This document shows, piece by piece, positions 1 through 6,126 of a stretch of 9,590 bases of DNA. The stretch comes from Dehalococcoidia bacterium. Lineage in GTDB: Bacteria > Chloroflexota > Dehalococcoidia > GIF9 > AB-539-J10. The translations under genes were made by a program, and so were the position numbers. The DNA lies in assembly GCA_030603485.1 (NCBI GenBank), contig JAUVXS010000066.1, forward strand, positions 1-9,590, written 5' to 3'. A model generated the notes under the pieces. That model had not been told where the DNA came from, ran no database searches, and saw only the letters and a list, made by a program, of their open reading frames with translations. The number at the start of each line of letters is the position of its first letter. The stretch's first letter is position 1.

Positions 1-2
1 GC

Positions 3-353
3 AAAGCATTCTTAAAGACGTTCATCAAGCGGATTGAGATAAAGGGCAACGACGCAACAATACGCTATGCTCTGCCGGTACCGCCTCACTGCAAGACAAC
101 TGATAGGGTGTCAGTTCTGCCTATTGATACCCCAAGTGGAGCTGAGGGGATTCGAACCCCTTACCTCCTGCTTGCAAAGCAGGCGCTCTCCCAATTGAGC
201 TACAGCCCCACGGTCAATTATTGTATCAAATACTGTGTGGTAGCAAAAGCTTTATTCTTTGTCAGTTTATGGCATAGTTGCTATACTGAAGAGAGAATAA
301 ATAAGGTGAAGAACCACATAGTATACACGAGGGCGTGGAGATGTCGAGCATAA
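3..353 (+). CDS. C-terminal tail of a probable serine recombinase (partial, enters from left)
   Basis: The frame is open from the window edge. Its first residues (KAFLKTFIKRIEIKG, then DATIRYALPVPP) resemble the C-terminal beta-strand end of large serine recombinases (resolvase family), which typically finish with a basic 'FVKxIxVxG' stretch and a 'xYxLPxPP' end. This is from memory of the family, with no alignment. The frame has no stop before the tRNA-Ala gene, so on paper it continues antisense through that tRNA to a TAA at 351-353. The residues beyond about codon 35 are therefore tRNA and promoter DNA read as protein and may not be a conserved part of the enzyme. The catalytic serine domain would lie outside the window. 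If the identity is right, the gene marks the end of an element inserted next to the tRNA 3' end. The tail is too short for certainty. Confidence 0.5.
   Translation, partial: KAFLKTFIKRIEIKGNDATIRYALPVPPHCKTTDRVSVLPIDTPSGAEGIRTPYLLLAKQALSQLSYSPTVNYCIKYCVVAKALFFVSLWHSCYTEERINKVKNHIVYTRAWRCRA
137..209 (-). tRNA. tRNA-Ala(TGC)
   Basis: The minus strand folds as a full cloverleaf of 73 nt. The acceptor stem GGGGCTG pairs with CAGCTCC (one G-U), followed by discriminator A. The D arm has GCTC...GAGC, the anticodon stem CCTGC/GCAGG encloses loop TTTGCAA with anticodon TGC, and the T arm carries GGTTCGAATCC. CCA is not encoded. It has its own promoter and is divergent from ccdA. Its 3' end faces the recombinase tail that enters from the left edge. 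Confidence 0.95.
220..246 (-). promoter_or_regulatory. Promoter of tRNA-Ala
   Basis: On the minus strand there is a -35 like TTGCTA (241-246), a 15-nt spacer and a good -10 TACAAT (220-225). The -10 ends 10 nt before the mature tRNA 5' end, nearly the same geometry as the stronger tRNA-Phe promoter in this window. The spacer is short, so the -35 assignment is less certain than the -10. Confidence 0.45.
259..287 (+). promoter_or_regulatory. Sigma70-type promoter of the ccdA-thioredoxin operon
   Basis: TTGTCA (259-264, five of six consensus bases), a 17-nt spacer and TATACT (282-287, five of six) sit about 55 nt upstream of the ccdA ATG. This predicts transcription from about 294 and a 5' leader of about 47 nt. 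It is arranged back to back with the tRNA-Ala promoter. Confidence 0.65.
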
Positions 354-1048
354 CCATCTTAACGGCTCTCACCGCGGGGATTCTATCCTTTTTATCACCT
401 TGTATTTTACCGCTAGTTCCCGTATATCTGGCTAACATAGCTGGTGCATCAGTACTTACCCCAGACCTCGCTGACCGAAGACATATTTTCCTTCATACCA
501 TCAGCTTCATCATCGGTTTTTCCCTAGTTTTCACCGCTTTGGGAGCTTCTCTTGGCTTATTAGGGGCCACGGTGCCACAGGAAGTGTTGGATAAAGTGGC
601 CGGTGCTTTATTAATCATGTTTGGCATATTCCTAATAGCCGCTACCAAGGTGCCCTGGCTAAATTATGAGAAACGCCTTGACTTTGCCAGGGCCAAAGGT
701 ACGGGCTATCTGAGGTCTCTGTTAATAGGGGTAATATTCTCCCTGGGCTGGATTCCTTGCGTTGGACCGATTCTTGGAGGCATACTGGCCCTGGCCGCGA
801 GCTCACAAACGGCGTGGCAGGGAGTTTATCTTTTACTTGCTTATTGTTTGGGGCTGGGTCTGCCTTTCATCGCCGTGGGTCTAGCGTTAGGGGCAGCATC
901 ACGGTACATCAGATGGCTTAGCCGCCATGCTTTCGTCACTTCCCTTGTAGCCGCGGTACTGCTCATCAGCGTAGGAATTCTGATGTTGACCGGTTACCTG
1001 GAGTATCTCATGGATCTTATGCAAGGAGGTTACCAATATGGCTGGTAG
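341..1048 (+). CDS. ccdA: CcdA-type cytochrome c biogenesis / thiol-disulfide transmembrane protein
   Basis: CcdA is an integral membrane protein that passes reducing equivalents from cytoplasmic thioredoxin to extracytoplasmic thioredoxin-like proteins, for cytochrome c maturation or disulfide handling. The sequence shows the two family cysteine motifs: LSPCILPLVP near residue 21 and GWIPCVGPILGG near residue 140 (numbering from ATG 341). These sit in pseudo-repeated hydrophobic halves, with about six membrane segments overall and 235 residues, normal for the short CcdA family. I chose ATG 341 because GAGGG (329-333) lies 7 nt upstream. An in-frame GTG at 335 is only 1 nt from that site and is unlikely. 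The gene overlaps the next one by 11 nt, and the thioredoxin downstream is the expected partner, so they form one operon from the promoter at 259-287. Confidence 0.93.
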   Translation: MSSITILTALTAGILSFLSPCILPLVPVYLANIAGASVLTPDLADRRHIFLHTISFIIGFSLVFTALGASLGLLGATVPQEVLDKVAGALLIMFGIFLIAATKVPWLNYEKRLDFARAKGTGYLRSLLIGVIFSLGWIPCVGPILGGILALAASSQTAWQGVYLLLAYCLGLGLPFIAVGLALGAASRYIRWLSRHAFVTSLVAAVLLISVGILMLTGYLEYLMDLMQGGYQYGW

Positions 1049-1592
1049 AACGTCAAAGACTCGGTTGATAATAATGGCAATCCTGATTATCACGGTTGCT
1101 GCTATAGTTGTAATCGCTCTGAATTGTAGTTCCTGTAATCCGTCAGACTCAACACCACAATCGGACGAGGCACCGGACTTCACATTGCCTACTATGACAG
1201 GGGCTAACATAACCCTGTCTGAGTTGGAAGGGACTCCGGTAGTGCTTAACTTTTGGTCTATTTCGTGTTCTTGGTGCAGGAAACAGCTGCCCTACCTTGA
1301 GAATGCAGCCCTACAAAATGGAGTAGAGATAAAAGTTATAGCCGTTAATATAGCTGATAATGCTGCAAGTGTGCAAACCTTCTTTGGCGACTATGAACCA
1401 ACCATGATAATAGCACTGGATAGTACTAGGGAAACTTTCAGGGACTATTCTCAGAAGTACGACAACCCACGAGGATCTATTCCATTTACACTCTTCGTCG
1501 ATAGCGAAGGTACGGTTAAGGACGTCCACGTGGGCGCATTTGCCAGTGAGGAGCAGTTGCAAGAGGCCTTGAACAGCGTTTTTGAACTATGA
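1038..1592 (+). CDS. Membrane-anchored TlpA/ResA-like thioredoxin-fold protein
   Basis: This is an extracytoplasmic thiol-disulfide oxidoreductase, the likely acceptor for electrons delivered by CcdA. Residues 1-29 are a basic start (RTSKTR) plus one hydrophobic segment (about 10-28), best read as a signal anchor. The following ALNC is a poor lipobox because of the Asn before Cys. The domain begins at EAPDFTLP (about 45). The redox motif is C77-S-W-C80 in a NFWSISCSWCRKQLPYL context, and the family cis-proline is probably P149 (GSIPFTLFVD). Length (184 aa) fits the TlpA/ResA family. A second CxxC, C30-S-S-C33, sits at the membrane exit, which is unusual. The start is supported by AAGGAGGT at 1023-1030, 7 nt before the ATG, inside the end of ccdA. 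The gene converges on fabF with a 6-nt tail overlap. The exact client (cytochrome c or other) cannot be told from the sequence. Confidence 0.88.
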   Translation: MAGRTSKTRLIIMAILIITVAAIVVIALNCSSCNPSDSTPQSDEAPDFTLPTMTGANITLSELEGTPVVLNFWSISCSWCRKQLPYLENAALQNGVEIKVIAVNIADNAASVQTFFGDYEPTMIIALDSTRETFRDYSQKYDNPRGSIPFTLFVDSEGTVKDVHVGAFASEEQLQEALNSVFEL

Positions 1593-2837
1593 TTCTTCAA
1601 ACCTCTTAAAGACCAGGGTAGCATTAATTCCACCAAAGCCAAAGGAGTTGGAAAGAGCTATATTTACCTGCGCTTTTCTGGCTACGTTGGGGACATAATC
1701 TAAATCGCATTCAGGGTCTGGAGTGTCACAATTTAGGGTAGGCGGTATAATACCATCCCTGAGAGTAAGAACAGTGAAAATAGCTTCTACTGCACCTGCT
1801 GCCCCCAATAAATGGCCGATCATGGATTTGTTGGAGCTTATGGAGACCTTTTTGCTGTGTTCTCCGAAGGTTACCTTTATAGCCTTAGTCTCACATACAT
1901 CATTGATAACGGTAGACGTTCCATGAGCGTTGATGTACCCAGCATCTCCGGGTGAAATAGCGCCGTCACTTAAGGCCAGCTTAAGACACCGTGCTTGATT
2001 TTCCCAGTCAGGCTCAGTTATATGAAAGCTGTCGATGTTGGAGCCGTAGCCAATAAGCTCGGCATAGATTTTAGCCCCTCTTCGCACGGCTGACTCCATT
2101 TCTTCCAAGATGACAACCCCGGCACCTTCTCCGATTACAAAACCATCACGGTCTTTATCAAAAGGACGACTCGCCTTCGCAGGCCCATTATTCCTTCGCG
2201 ATAGGGCTCTCATTTTGTCAAAGCCAGCAACGGCGACGGGGAGAATGTAGGCGTCGCTCCCTCCGGCGATCATCGCATCTGCTTCATTATACTGAATAAG
2301 CCTGAAGGCATCACCAATACAATTGCTTCCGGTGGCACAGGCAGTAGCTACACATTTGCTCGGTCCCCGGGCACCAAAAGCCATGGAGACCTCTCCTGCC
2401 GCCATGTTGGATATAAATCCAGGAATGAAGAAAGGGGAAACCTTCTCTGGCCCTTCATTACAAAGGGCTAAGAGGTTCTTTCCATACATGTTCATACCGC
2501 CAGCACATGTGCCTAGCACTACTCCTACCCTACTGGCATTATCTCCATTAATAGTCAATCCGGCATCATCTATTGCCATACGAGCAGTCACCATTGCATA
2601 CTGTATGAAGGGGTCTGTCCTTCTAATTTTTTTCTTATCCAGAAAATTCTCAGGATGAAAATCCTTGAGCTCGGCAGCGATTTGCACGTTAAAACCAGAA
2701 GGGTCAAACTTGGTGATTCTAGCCACTCCTGATTTGCCCTGGCATAGCTTTCGCCAAGATTCCTCAACACCCGTGGCCAAGGGAGTAATAGAACCGAGTC
2801 CAGTGATTACTACTCTTCTTTTAAATGCCCTGTTCAC
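1587..2837 (-). CDS. fabF: Beta-ketoacyl-ACP synthase II (FabF)
   Basis: FabF condenses malonyl-ACP with acyl-ACP in the elongation cycle of type II fatty acid synthesis, in the cytoplasm. The 416-residue length matches the family. The thiolase-fold catalytic set is complete: nucleophile C167 in ATACATGS, H305 in NAHGTST, K337 in SSNKS, and H342 in MIGHLLGAAGA. The N-terminus RRVVITGLGSITPL and the C-terminal glycine-rich SNSFGFGGINATLVF are typical. The start is GTG at 2837. The Shine-Dalgarno region before it is weak, but a small upstream frame ends in a TGA overlapping this GTG by 4 nt, so translation may depend on coupling from upstream. acpP lies just upstream on the same strand and supplies the acyl carrier, so the pair is an operon. 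The distinction between FabF and FabB rests on overall resemblance, not on a tested specificity. Confidence 0.96.
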   Translation of the reverse strand: MNRAFKRRVVITGLGSITPLATGVEESWRKLCQGKSGVARITKFDPSGFNVQIAAELKDFHPENFLDKKKIRRTDPFIQYAMVTARMAIDDAGLTINGDNASRVGVVLGTCAGGMNMYGKNLLALCNEGPEKVSPFFIPGFISNMAAGEVSMAFGARGPSKCVATACATGSNCIGDAFRLIQYNEADAMIAGGSDAYILPVAVAGFDKMRALSRRNNGPAKASRPFDKDRDGFVIGEGAGVVILEEMESAVRRGAKIYAELIGYGSNIDSFHITEPDWENQARCLKLALSDGAISPGDAGYINAHGTSTVINDVCETKAIKVTFGEHSKKVSISSNKSMIGHLLGAAGAVEAIFTVLTLRDGIIPPTLNCDTPDPECDLDYVPNVARKAQVNIALSNSFGFGGINATLVFKRFEES

Positions 2838-2938
2838 TCTCGTTCAATACTTATTTCCCAACCAAAAAGCTTTTTGAGCTTATTTTCTAGCCCTGTCAGC
2901 CCCATCACAAGCAGTAAAGAGAAAATATGAGTGCTCAT
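2834..2938 (-). CDS. Possible 34-residue small ORF between acpP and fabF
   Basis: An ATG frame starts 18 nt after the acpP stop, runs 34 codons, and ends in TGA that overlaps the fabF GTG by 4 nt (GTGA). The peptide begins MSTHIFSLLL, has a hydrophobic N-terminal half, and ends with a charged, amphipathic half containing ENKLKKLFGW and ending in EISIERE. I do not recognise it. The ribosome site is doubtful: AGAAGG lies 14 nt before the ATG, but only 5 nt before an in-frame ATT codon (ATT GCT GGC ATG), so a rare ATT start is conceivable. The 4-nt overlap is the classic geometry of translational coupling and would explain why fabF lacks a good ribosome site. It could also be chance, since the frame is short. 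It contains the palindrome AAAAAGCTTTTT (2864-2875). Confidence 0.35.
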   Translation of the reverse strand: MSTHIFSLLLVMGLTGLENKLKKLFGWEISIERE

Positions 2939-2956
2939 GCCAGCAATGGCTACCTT

Positions 2957-3196
2957 CTAGATTTTTGCTTCGATGTAGTCAATTGCGTCTTGAACAGTAT
3001 CCAATTTCTCCGCGTCCTCATCGGGGATTTCGATTTTGAAGGTGTCTTCCACCGCAGTAATCAATTCAATAAAGTCCAGGCTGTCAGCATTGTAGTCATC
3101 AACAAATGATGCTTCAGGGACCACCTCCGATTCATCGACCTCCAACAGTTCTACGATCAGCTTTTTCAATTGTTCAAAGGTTTCGTTGTCACTCAT
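2957..3196 (-). CDS. acpP: Acyl carrier protein
   Basis: This is the small acidic carrier that holds growing acyl chains on a 4'-phosphopantetheine arm during fatty acid synthesis. At 79 residues it has the family length. The attachment site is S39 in the motif NADSLDFIELI, at the start of helix II, followed by the acidic recognition helix (VEDTFKIEIPDEDAEKL). ATG 3196 is backed by GGGAG at 3204-3208 on the minus strand, 7 nt upstream. It is transcribed from a promoter just downstream of tRNA-Asn, with a predicted leader of about 140 nt, and is followed by a possible small ORF and fabF, its enzymatic partner. The sequence shows nothing defective. Confidence 0.96.
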   Translation of the reverse strand: MSDNETFEQLKKLIVELLEVDESEVVPEASFVDDYNADSLDFIELITAVEDTFKIEIPDEDAEKLDTVQDAIDYIEAKI

Positions 3197-3342
3197 TTTC
3201 TCGCTCCCTTTCTGGCGCTAATGCCTCAAGCCTTACTTGAATCCTATTGCCTGAGTTAGTCCCGGTTGATTTACCATTCATGATAAGTAATTAGTTGCCC
3301 GATATGACCAGCATGTATAGTTCAGTCTTTTCGAGCTCTTAA

Positions 3343-3371
3343 TTTGTACTATATCAACTCCGCGCTGTCAA
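3343..3371 (-). promoter_or_regulatory. Promoter of the acpP-fabF operon
   Basis: A perfect -35 TTGACA (3366-3371), a 17-nt spacer and a weaker -10 TACAAA (3343-3348) lie on the minus strand between tRNA-Asn and acpP. Transcription would begin near 3336, giving a leader of about 140 nt. The leader has no strong hairpin that I could find by eye. Confidence 0.6.
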
Positions 3372-3384
3372 GATTAATTCCAAG

Positions 3385-3456
3385 CTCCCCGGGCAGGACT
3401 CGAACCTGCAACCAAGCGGTTAACAGCCGCCTACTCTACCATTGAGCTACCGGGGA
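3385..3456 (-). tRNA. tRNA-Asn(GTT)
   Basis: A 72-nt cloverleaf on the minus strand: acceptor TCCCCGG/CCGGGGA with discriminator G, D arm GCTC...GAGT, anticodon loop CTGTTAA giving GTT, and T arm with GGTTCGAGTCC. CCA is not encoded. No convincing promoter lies directly upstream, so it may be processed from a transcript that starts before rnhA. Confidence 0.95.
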
Positions 3457-3650
3457 ACGAATACCTTAGCGCAACTGCTCAGGTTCGCTAGCACTGATTT
3501 TGGCATTTTTCGGGATTTTTCTCAAGTTGCCTTTCCCTGAGTTTCCCTTCTATGTATCGGCATGGTTACCCATATTTCATCAGTGTAGTGATAAGCAGCG
3601 TGGCTTTCACCTTGGCGAATGCGAATTCATAGTCTGGTATGCCTTGCTGT

Positions 3651-4139
3651 TTACTTTATCTCACCGTGAGAGATGTAACCATCGTCACCAGGCAAATTCG
3701 GTTGCTGGGCAGCTTGCATGGCCAGCTCGTCGCAGCGTGTATTTTCCGGGGTTCCGGCATGCCCCTTAACCCAACCGAACTGTACCTCATGATACTCGCA
3801 TAGTTGCAGGAGCCTCTCCCAGAGATCTGGATTCAATACCTTTCCCCGTTTATTGCGCTTCCATCCGTTTGCTCTCCATCTCTGAGCCCATCCTTTCAAC
3901 ATCGCCTTTACCAGGTACTCAGAATCACTGTACAACGTCACTTTGCATTGCTCTTTTAGAGCCCCTAATCCAACAATGGCAGCCATTATCTCCATTCGGT
4001 TATTAGTAGTTCTGCGATAGCCCCCTGACAGCTCTTTTCTATGCCCCTGATAGAGCAGTATTGCTCCATACCCACCGGGGCCAGGATTTCCAATGCATGC
4101 GCCATCGGTATATATGCTCACGTGCTTAACTTCTTCCAT
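3651..4139 (-). CDS. rnhA: Ribonuclease HI
   Basis: RNase HI cleaves the RNA strand of RNA-DNA hybrids (R-loops, primer remnants) in the cytoplasm with two metal ions. The four-acid active site is complete (numbering from ATG 4139): D12 in IYTDGACIGNPGPGG, E50 in NNRMEIMAA, D72 in LYSDSEYLV, and D137 in NTRCDELA. The metal-cycling H127 in GHAGTPEN is also present. The basic handle region (KGWAQRWRANGWKRNKRGK) is present, so this is the Escherichia coli-like form. I chose ATG 4139 (162 aa) because AAGG lies 9 nt before it and the protein then begins, as usual, a few residues before the first strand. A GTG at 4169 would add ten residues and has no ribosome site. It lies downstream of tRNA-Gln and upstream of tRNA-Asn on the same strand and may share their transcript. 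Confidence 0.95.
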   Translation of the reverse strand: MEEVKHVSIYTDGACIGNPGPGGYGAILLYQGHRKELSGGYRRTTNNRMEIMAAIVGLGALKEQCKVTLYSDSEYLVKAMLKGWAQRWRANGWKRNKRGKVLNPDLWERLLQLCEYHEVQFGWVKGHAGTPENTRCDELAMQAAQQPNLPGDDGYISHGEIK

Positions 4140-4298
4140 TTGTCTTTGCCTTAACGTCAAGCCTTTCACCCGGATGAGGCCACACCTTCCTGCACAGTGG
4201 GACGAAATTCCTCACGACTTTAACCGCCTCTTGTTTCAGATGTGTTTCCCTTTCCCGAACGACAACCTTGCCAGTGCTTTGCTATTTCTCCTTTAAAT

Positions 4299-4372
4299 TG
4301 GCTGCCGGGCCAGGATTCGAACCTGGGCTAAAGGATCCAAAGTCCTCTGTGCTACCGCTACACAACCCGGCA
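4299..4372 (-). tRNA. tRNA-Gln(TTG), CCA encoded
   Basis: Minus-strand cloverleaf with acceptor TGCCGGG/CCCGGCA, discriminator G and an encoded CCA (4299-4301). The D arm is short (GTGTAGC...GCAC), the anticodon loop CTTTGGA gives TTG, and the T arm has GGTTCGAATCC. The U1-A72 end is typical of tRNA-Gln. It is the last of a three-tRNA run. Confidence 0.95.
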
Positions 4373-4400
4373 CTAGTACCCCGTTAAATTTCTAAATCCG

Positions 4401-4488
4401 TGGTGCCGAAGGTCGGACTCGAACCGACACGAGGGTTGCCCCCCAACAGTTTTTGAGACTGCCGCGTCTACCATTCCGCCACTTCGGC
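4401..4488 (-). tRNA. tRNA-Leu(CAA), CCA encoded
   Basis: A class II tRNA with a long variable arm (TGTTGGGGGGCAACCCTCG region). The acceptor GCCGAAG pairs with CTTCGGC, followed by discriminator A (typical of Leu) and an encoded CCA (4401-4403). The anticodon loop TCTCAAAAA contains CAA, and the T arm has GGTTCGAGTCC. It is the middle gene of the Phe-Leu-Gln run. Confidence 0.95.
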
Positions 4489-4594
4489 GCACCTACCCTG
4501 GAAACCTTAATCCCCTTAAACATTCCCAGTGACCTCCCTTCGCGAGGAGGCGTTCTACTGCTAACCTGGTTCTGCTCTACAATCTCATAGCCGG

Positions 4595-4667
<73 letters not shown>

Positions 4668-4676
4668 ATCAAGGAT

Positions 4677-4705
4677 ATTGTAGGTTTTCGCCATTCCAGT
4701 GTCAA
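4677..4705 (-). promoter_or_regulatory. Strong promoter of the tRNA-Phe-Leu-Gln run
   Basis: A consensus -35 TTGACA (4700-4705), exactly 17 nt of spacer, and TACAAT (4677-4682, five of six). The -10 ends 9 nt before the mature 5' end of tRNA-Phe, so the transcript would start almost at the tRNA. It is the best promoter in the window. It may also feed rnhA and tRNA-Asn, because I see no convincing terminator before them. Confidence 0.8.
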
Positions 4706-4849
4706 GCAAGGCGACCAGGAGATTTTACTTGTCATTGCCAGAGCTCAGTCGGAAGCAAAAGTTGACAACGGAACGAAGCATCCCGAAAGCTTGCCACGCC
4801 TCTGCCAGCCGGGGCTCGCGATAACGGTCCAGGGTGGTTAAGCAATTTG

Positions 4850-5416
4850 CTAGCTTGAGGCACCAGGCTTGACCAGGGGGATGTGAGCAGCACAAAGGGG
4901 ACACTCTTCAGGTGAATATGCTGCAGTGGGAGAACGAAGACAACTGAAGAAGGGCAGATTAAAGTCCGGATTTTCCTCACTGCGGTCGACAAGCACTCCA
5001 ATACCAATGGCAATTCCCCCCAGTTTATCTACAGCACTTATCGTCTCCCTGAGTGAACCTCCTTTGGTCATGATGTCATCCACAATTAGGACGTGTTCAC
5101 CGGGTGTAATTTCAAAATCGCGCCGGAAGACCCTTGCCTCTCCTTTTTTTTCGGCAAAGATGCTTCTCGCTCCTAATTGGCGGGCGGTTTCAAAGGCCAG
5201 AATAATGCCGCCGGTGGTTGGTCCCGCAACTACGTCTATTTCTTGCCCTTGAAAGTGCTGGGCGATAAGGCGACACAGTCTCTCAGTGAGATGCGGATGC
5301 TGCAAGATGCGAAACTTTTCCCAGTAAACAGGCGAATGTAATCCAGAGGCGAGCAGGAAATGGCCTTCTTTGATTGCTCCAGCCGTCTTGAATATCTCCA
5401 GTACCTCGTCACTCAA
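4850..5416 (-). CDS. pyrE: Orotate phosphoribosyltransferase
   Basis: The enzyme joins orotate and PRPP to give orotidine 5'-phosphate, the fifth step of pyrimidine synthesis, in the cytoplasm. The PRPP-binding motif VLIVDDIMTKGGSL lies near residue 110. The N-terminal EGHFLLASGLHSPVYWEKF and the VVAGPTTGGIILA strand-loop are typical of the family. The C-terminus carries a CPLC pair followed by HIPLVKPG, seen in a subset of these enzymes. The start is a choice between two TTG codons. TTG 5416 has GAGG 6 nt upstream and gives 188 residues. TTG 5428 overlaps the lepB stop by 4 nt (TTGA) and gives 192 residues but has no ribosome site. I prefer 5416. It follows lepB on the same strand almost without a gap, so they are probably co-transcribed although functionally unrelated. 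Confidence 0.94.
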   Translation of the reverse strand: MSDEVLEIFKTAGAIKEGHFLLASGLHSPVYWEKFRILQHPHLTERLCRLIAQHFQGQEIDVVAGPTTGGIILAFETARQLGARSIFAEKKGEARVFRRDFEITPGEHVLIVDDIMTKGGSLRETISAVDKLGGIAIGIGVLVDRSEENPDFNLPFFSCLRSPTAAYSPEECPLCAAHIPLVKPGASS

Positions 5417-5424
5417 TTTATTCC

Positions 5425-5988
5425 TCAAAGCGACTGGTAAGACACTATCTCTTGCCCCTCGGTCCCAAGCAACTCAGGATAGCTGTAATGCTTGACTACC
5501 CCTAAACTGCTTGGTGGCCAGTAGATAAACCAGGACTTGCCGATGATATTATCCCGGGGCACCGTCCAGCCACTATGCGAGTCGTTACTGCTATTGCGAT
5601 TGTCACCGAGGACGAAGTATTCGTTCTCAGGAATTTTTTTGGCCGGCATCGTGTAGTTTGGGGACGGGATGGTATCTTCCTCATCTAGAGGCGTGTCGTT
5701 GACAAAAACCTTTCCATCTTTAATCTCCACGATCTCGCCGGGCAAGCCGATAACGCGTTTGATGAAAGGGTGCGGGGAATCAAACGGCGGGACAAAGATT
5801 ATTACCTGTCCTCGCTGTGGGTCAGAGGAACGGTAAGTTGCCTTGTTAACCACAATGCATTCACCTTCATGGATATTGGGCTCCATACTGGACATTACCA
5901 CAGTATAGCTCTGTACATTTAGCTGAAGGAGAACAAAAACGACTACGGCGATAAGAACAGTTATGCCGACTTCACGAAGAATTTTCAT
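5425..5988 (-). CDS. lepB: Signal peptidase I
   Basis: This is a membrane-bound serine protease that removes signal peptides from exported proteins. One N-terminal membrane segment (about residues 8-24) anchors the catalytic domain outside. The Ser-Lys dyad is S34 in VVMSSMEPNI and K77 in HPFIKRVIGLPGE. The GDNRNSSNDSHSGW box follows near residue 128. At 187 residues it is the short, Gram-positive-like form. The position before the catalytic serine pair reads VMSS where many family members have a glycine, a minor departure. ATG 5988 is the only start in this frame after an upstream TAG. It has no clear ribosome site and may be nearly leaderless. pyrE follows directly. Confidence 0.95.
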   Translation of the reverse strand: MKILREVGITVLIAVVVFVLLQLNVQSYTVVMSSMEPNIHEGECIVVNKATYRSSDPQRGQVIIFVPPFDSPHPFIKRVIGLPGEIVEIKDGKVFVNDTPLDEEDTIPSPNYTMPAKKIPENEYFVLGDNRNSSNDSHSGWTVPRDNIIGKSWFIYWPPSSLGVVKHYSYPELLGTEGQEIVSYQSL

Positions 5989-6000
5989 TAGCCAAGGTTC

Positions 6001-6006
6001 ATTCTA
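6001..6006 (-). promoter_or_regulatory. Possible -10 element of lepB
   Basis: TAGAAT (five of six) on the minus strand ends 12 nt before the lepB ATG. A start about 7 nt downstream would leave a leader of only about 6 nt, which agrees with the missing ribosome site. No good -35 lies 16-18 nt further upstream, so this is weak. Confidence 0.3.
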
Positions 6007-6045
6007 CCATAATCCACAAAGGCAATGCATTCGTTATAGCTCTAC

Positions 6046-6074
6046 TTGTCTGCACCGTTCCTTAATGCTAACAT
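6046..6074 (+). promoter_or_regulatory. Promoter left in front of the tRNA-Lys fragment
   Basis: TTGTCT (6046-6051), a 17-nt spacer and TAACAT (6069-6074) precede the tRNA 5' end by 9 nt, the same geometry as the tRNA-Phe promoter. Both boxes match four of six consensus bases. If active, it now transcribes a truncated tRNA and the DNA beyond it. Confidence 0.45.
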
Positions 6075-6083
6075 TATTACCGC

Positions 6084-6126
6084 GGGCCGCTAGCTCAACT
6101 GGTAGAGCAGCTGACTCTTAATCAGA
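6084..6126 (+). pseudogene. 5' half of tRNA-Lys(CTT), 3' half missing
   Basis: The sequence begins GGGCCGC (acceptor 5' strand), then TA, a D arm GCTC...GAGC, and the anticodon stem-loop GCTGA-CTCTTAA-TCAGA with anticodon CTT, all as in bacterial tRNA-Lys. After 6126 the match stops. There is no TTCGAATCC-type T arm, and no GCGGCCC to close the acceptor. Residual pieces such as GTCGC and AGTCCCTCC (about 6137-6151) could be remnants of a decayed T arm or belong to another tRNA. Most likely an integration or deletion event removed the 3' half. Confidence 0.7.

Noticed and set aside
1121..1136. Lipoprotein signal in the thioredoxin-like protein
   Set aside because: The residue before the cysteine is Asn (ALNC), outside the normal lipobox. 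Signal anchor preferred.
1575..1600. TTTGAA/TTCAAA inverted repeat at the thioredoxin-fabF convergence as a two-way terminator
   Set aside because: Stem is short and AT-only. Too weak to call.
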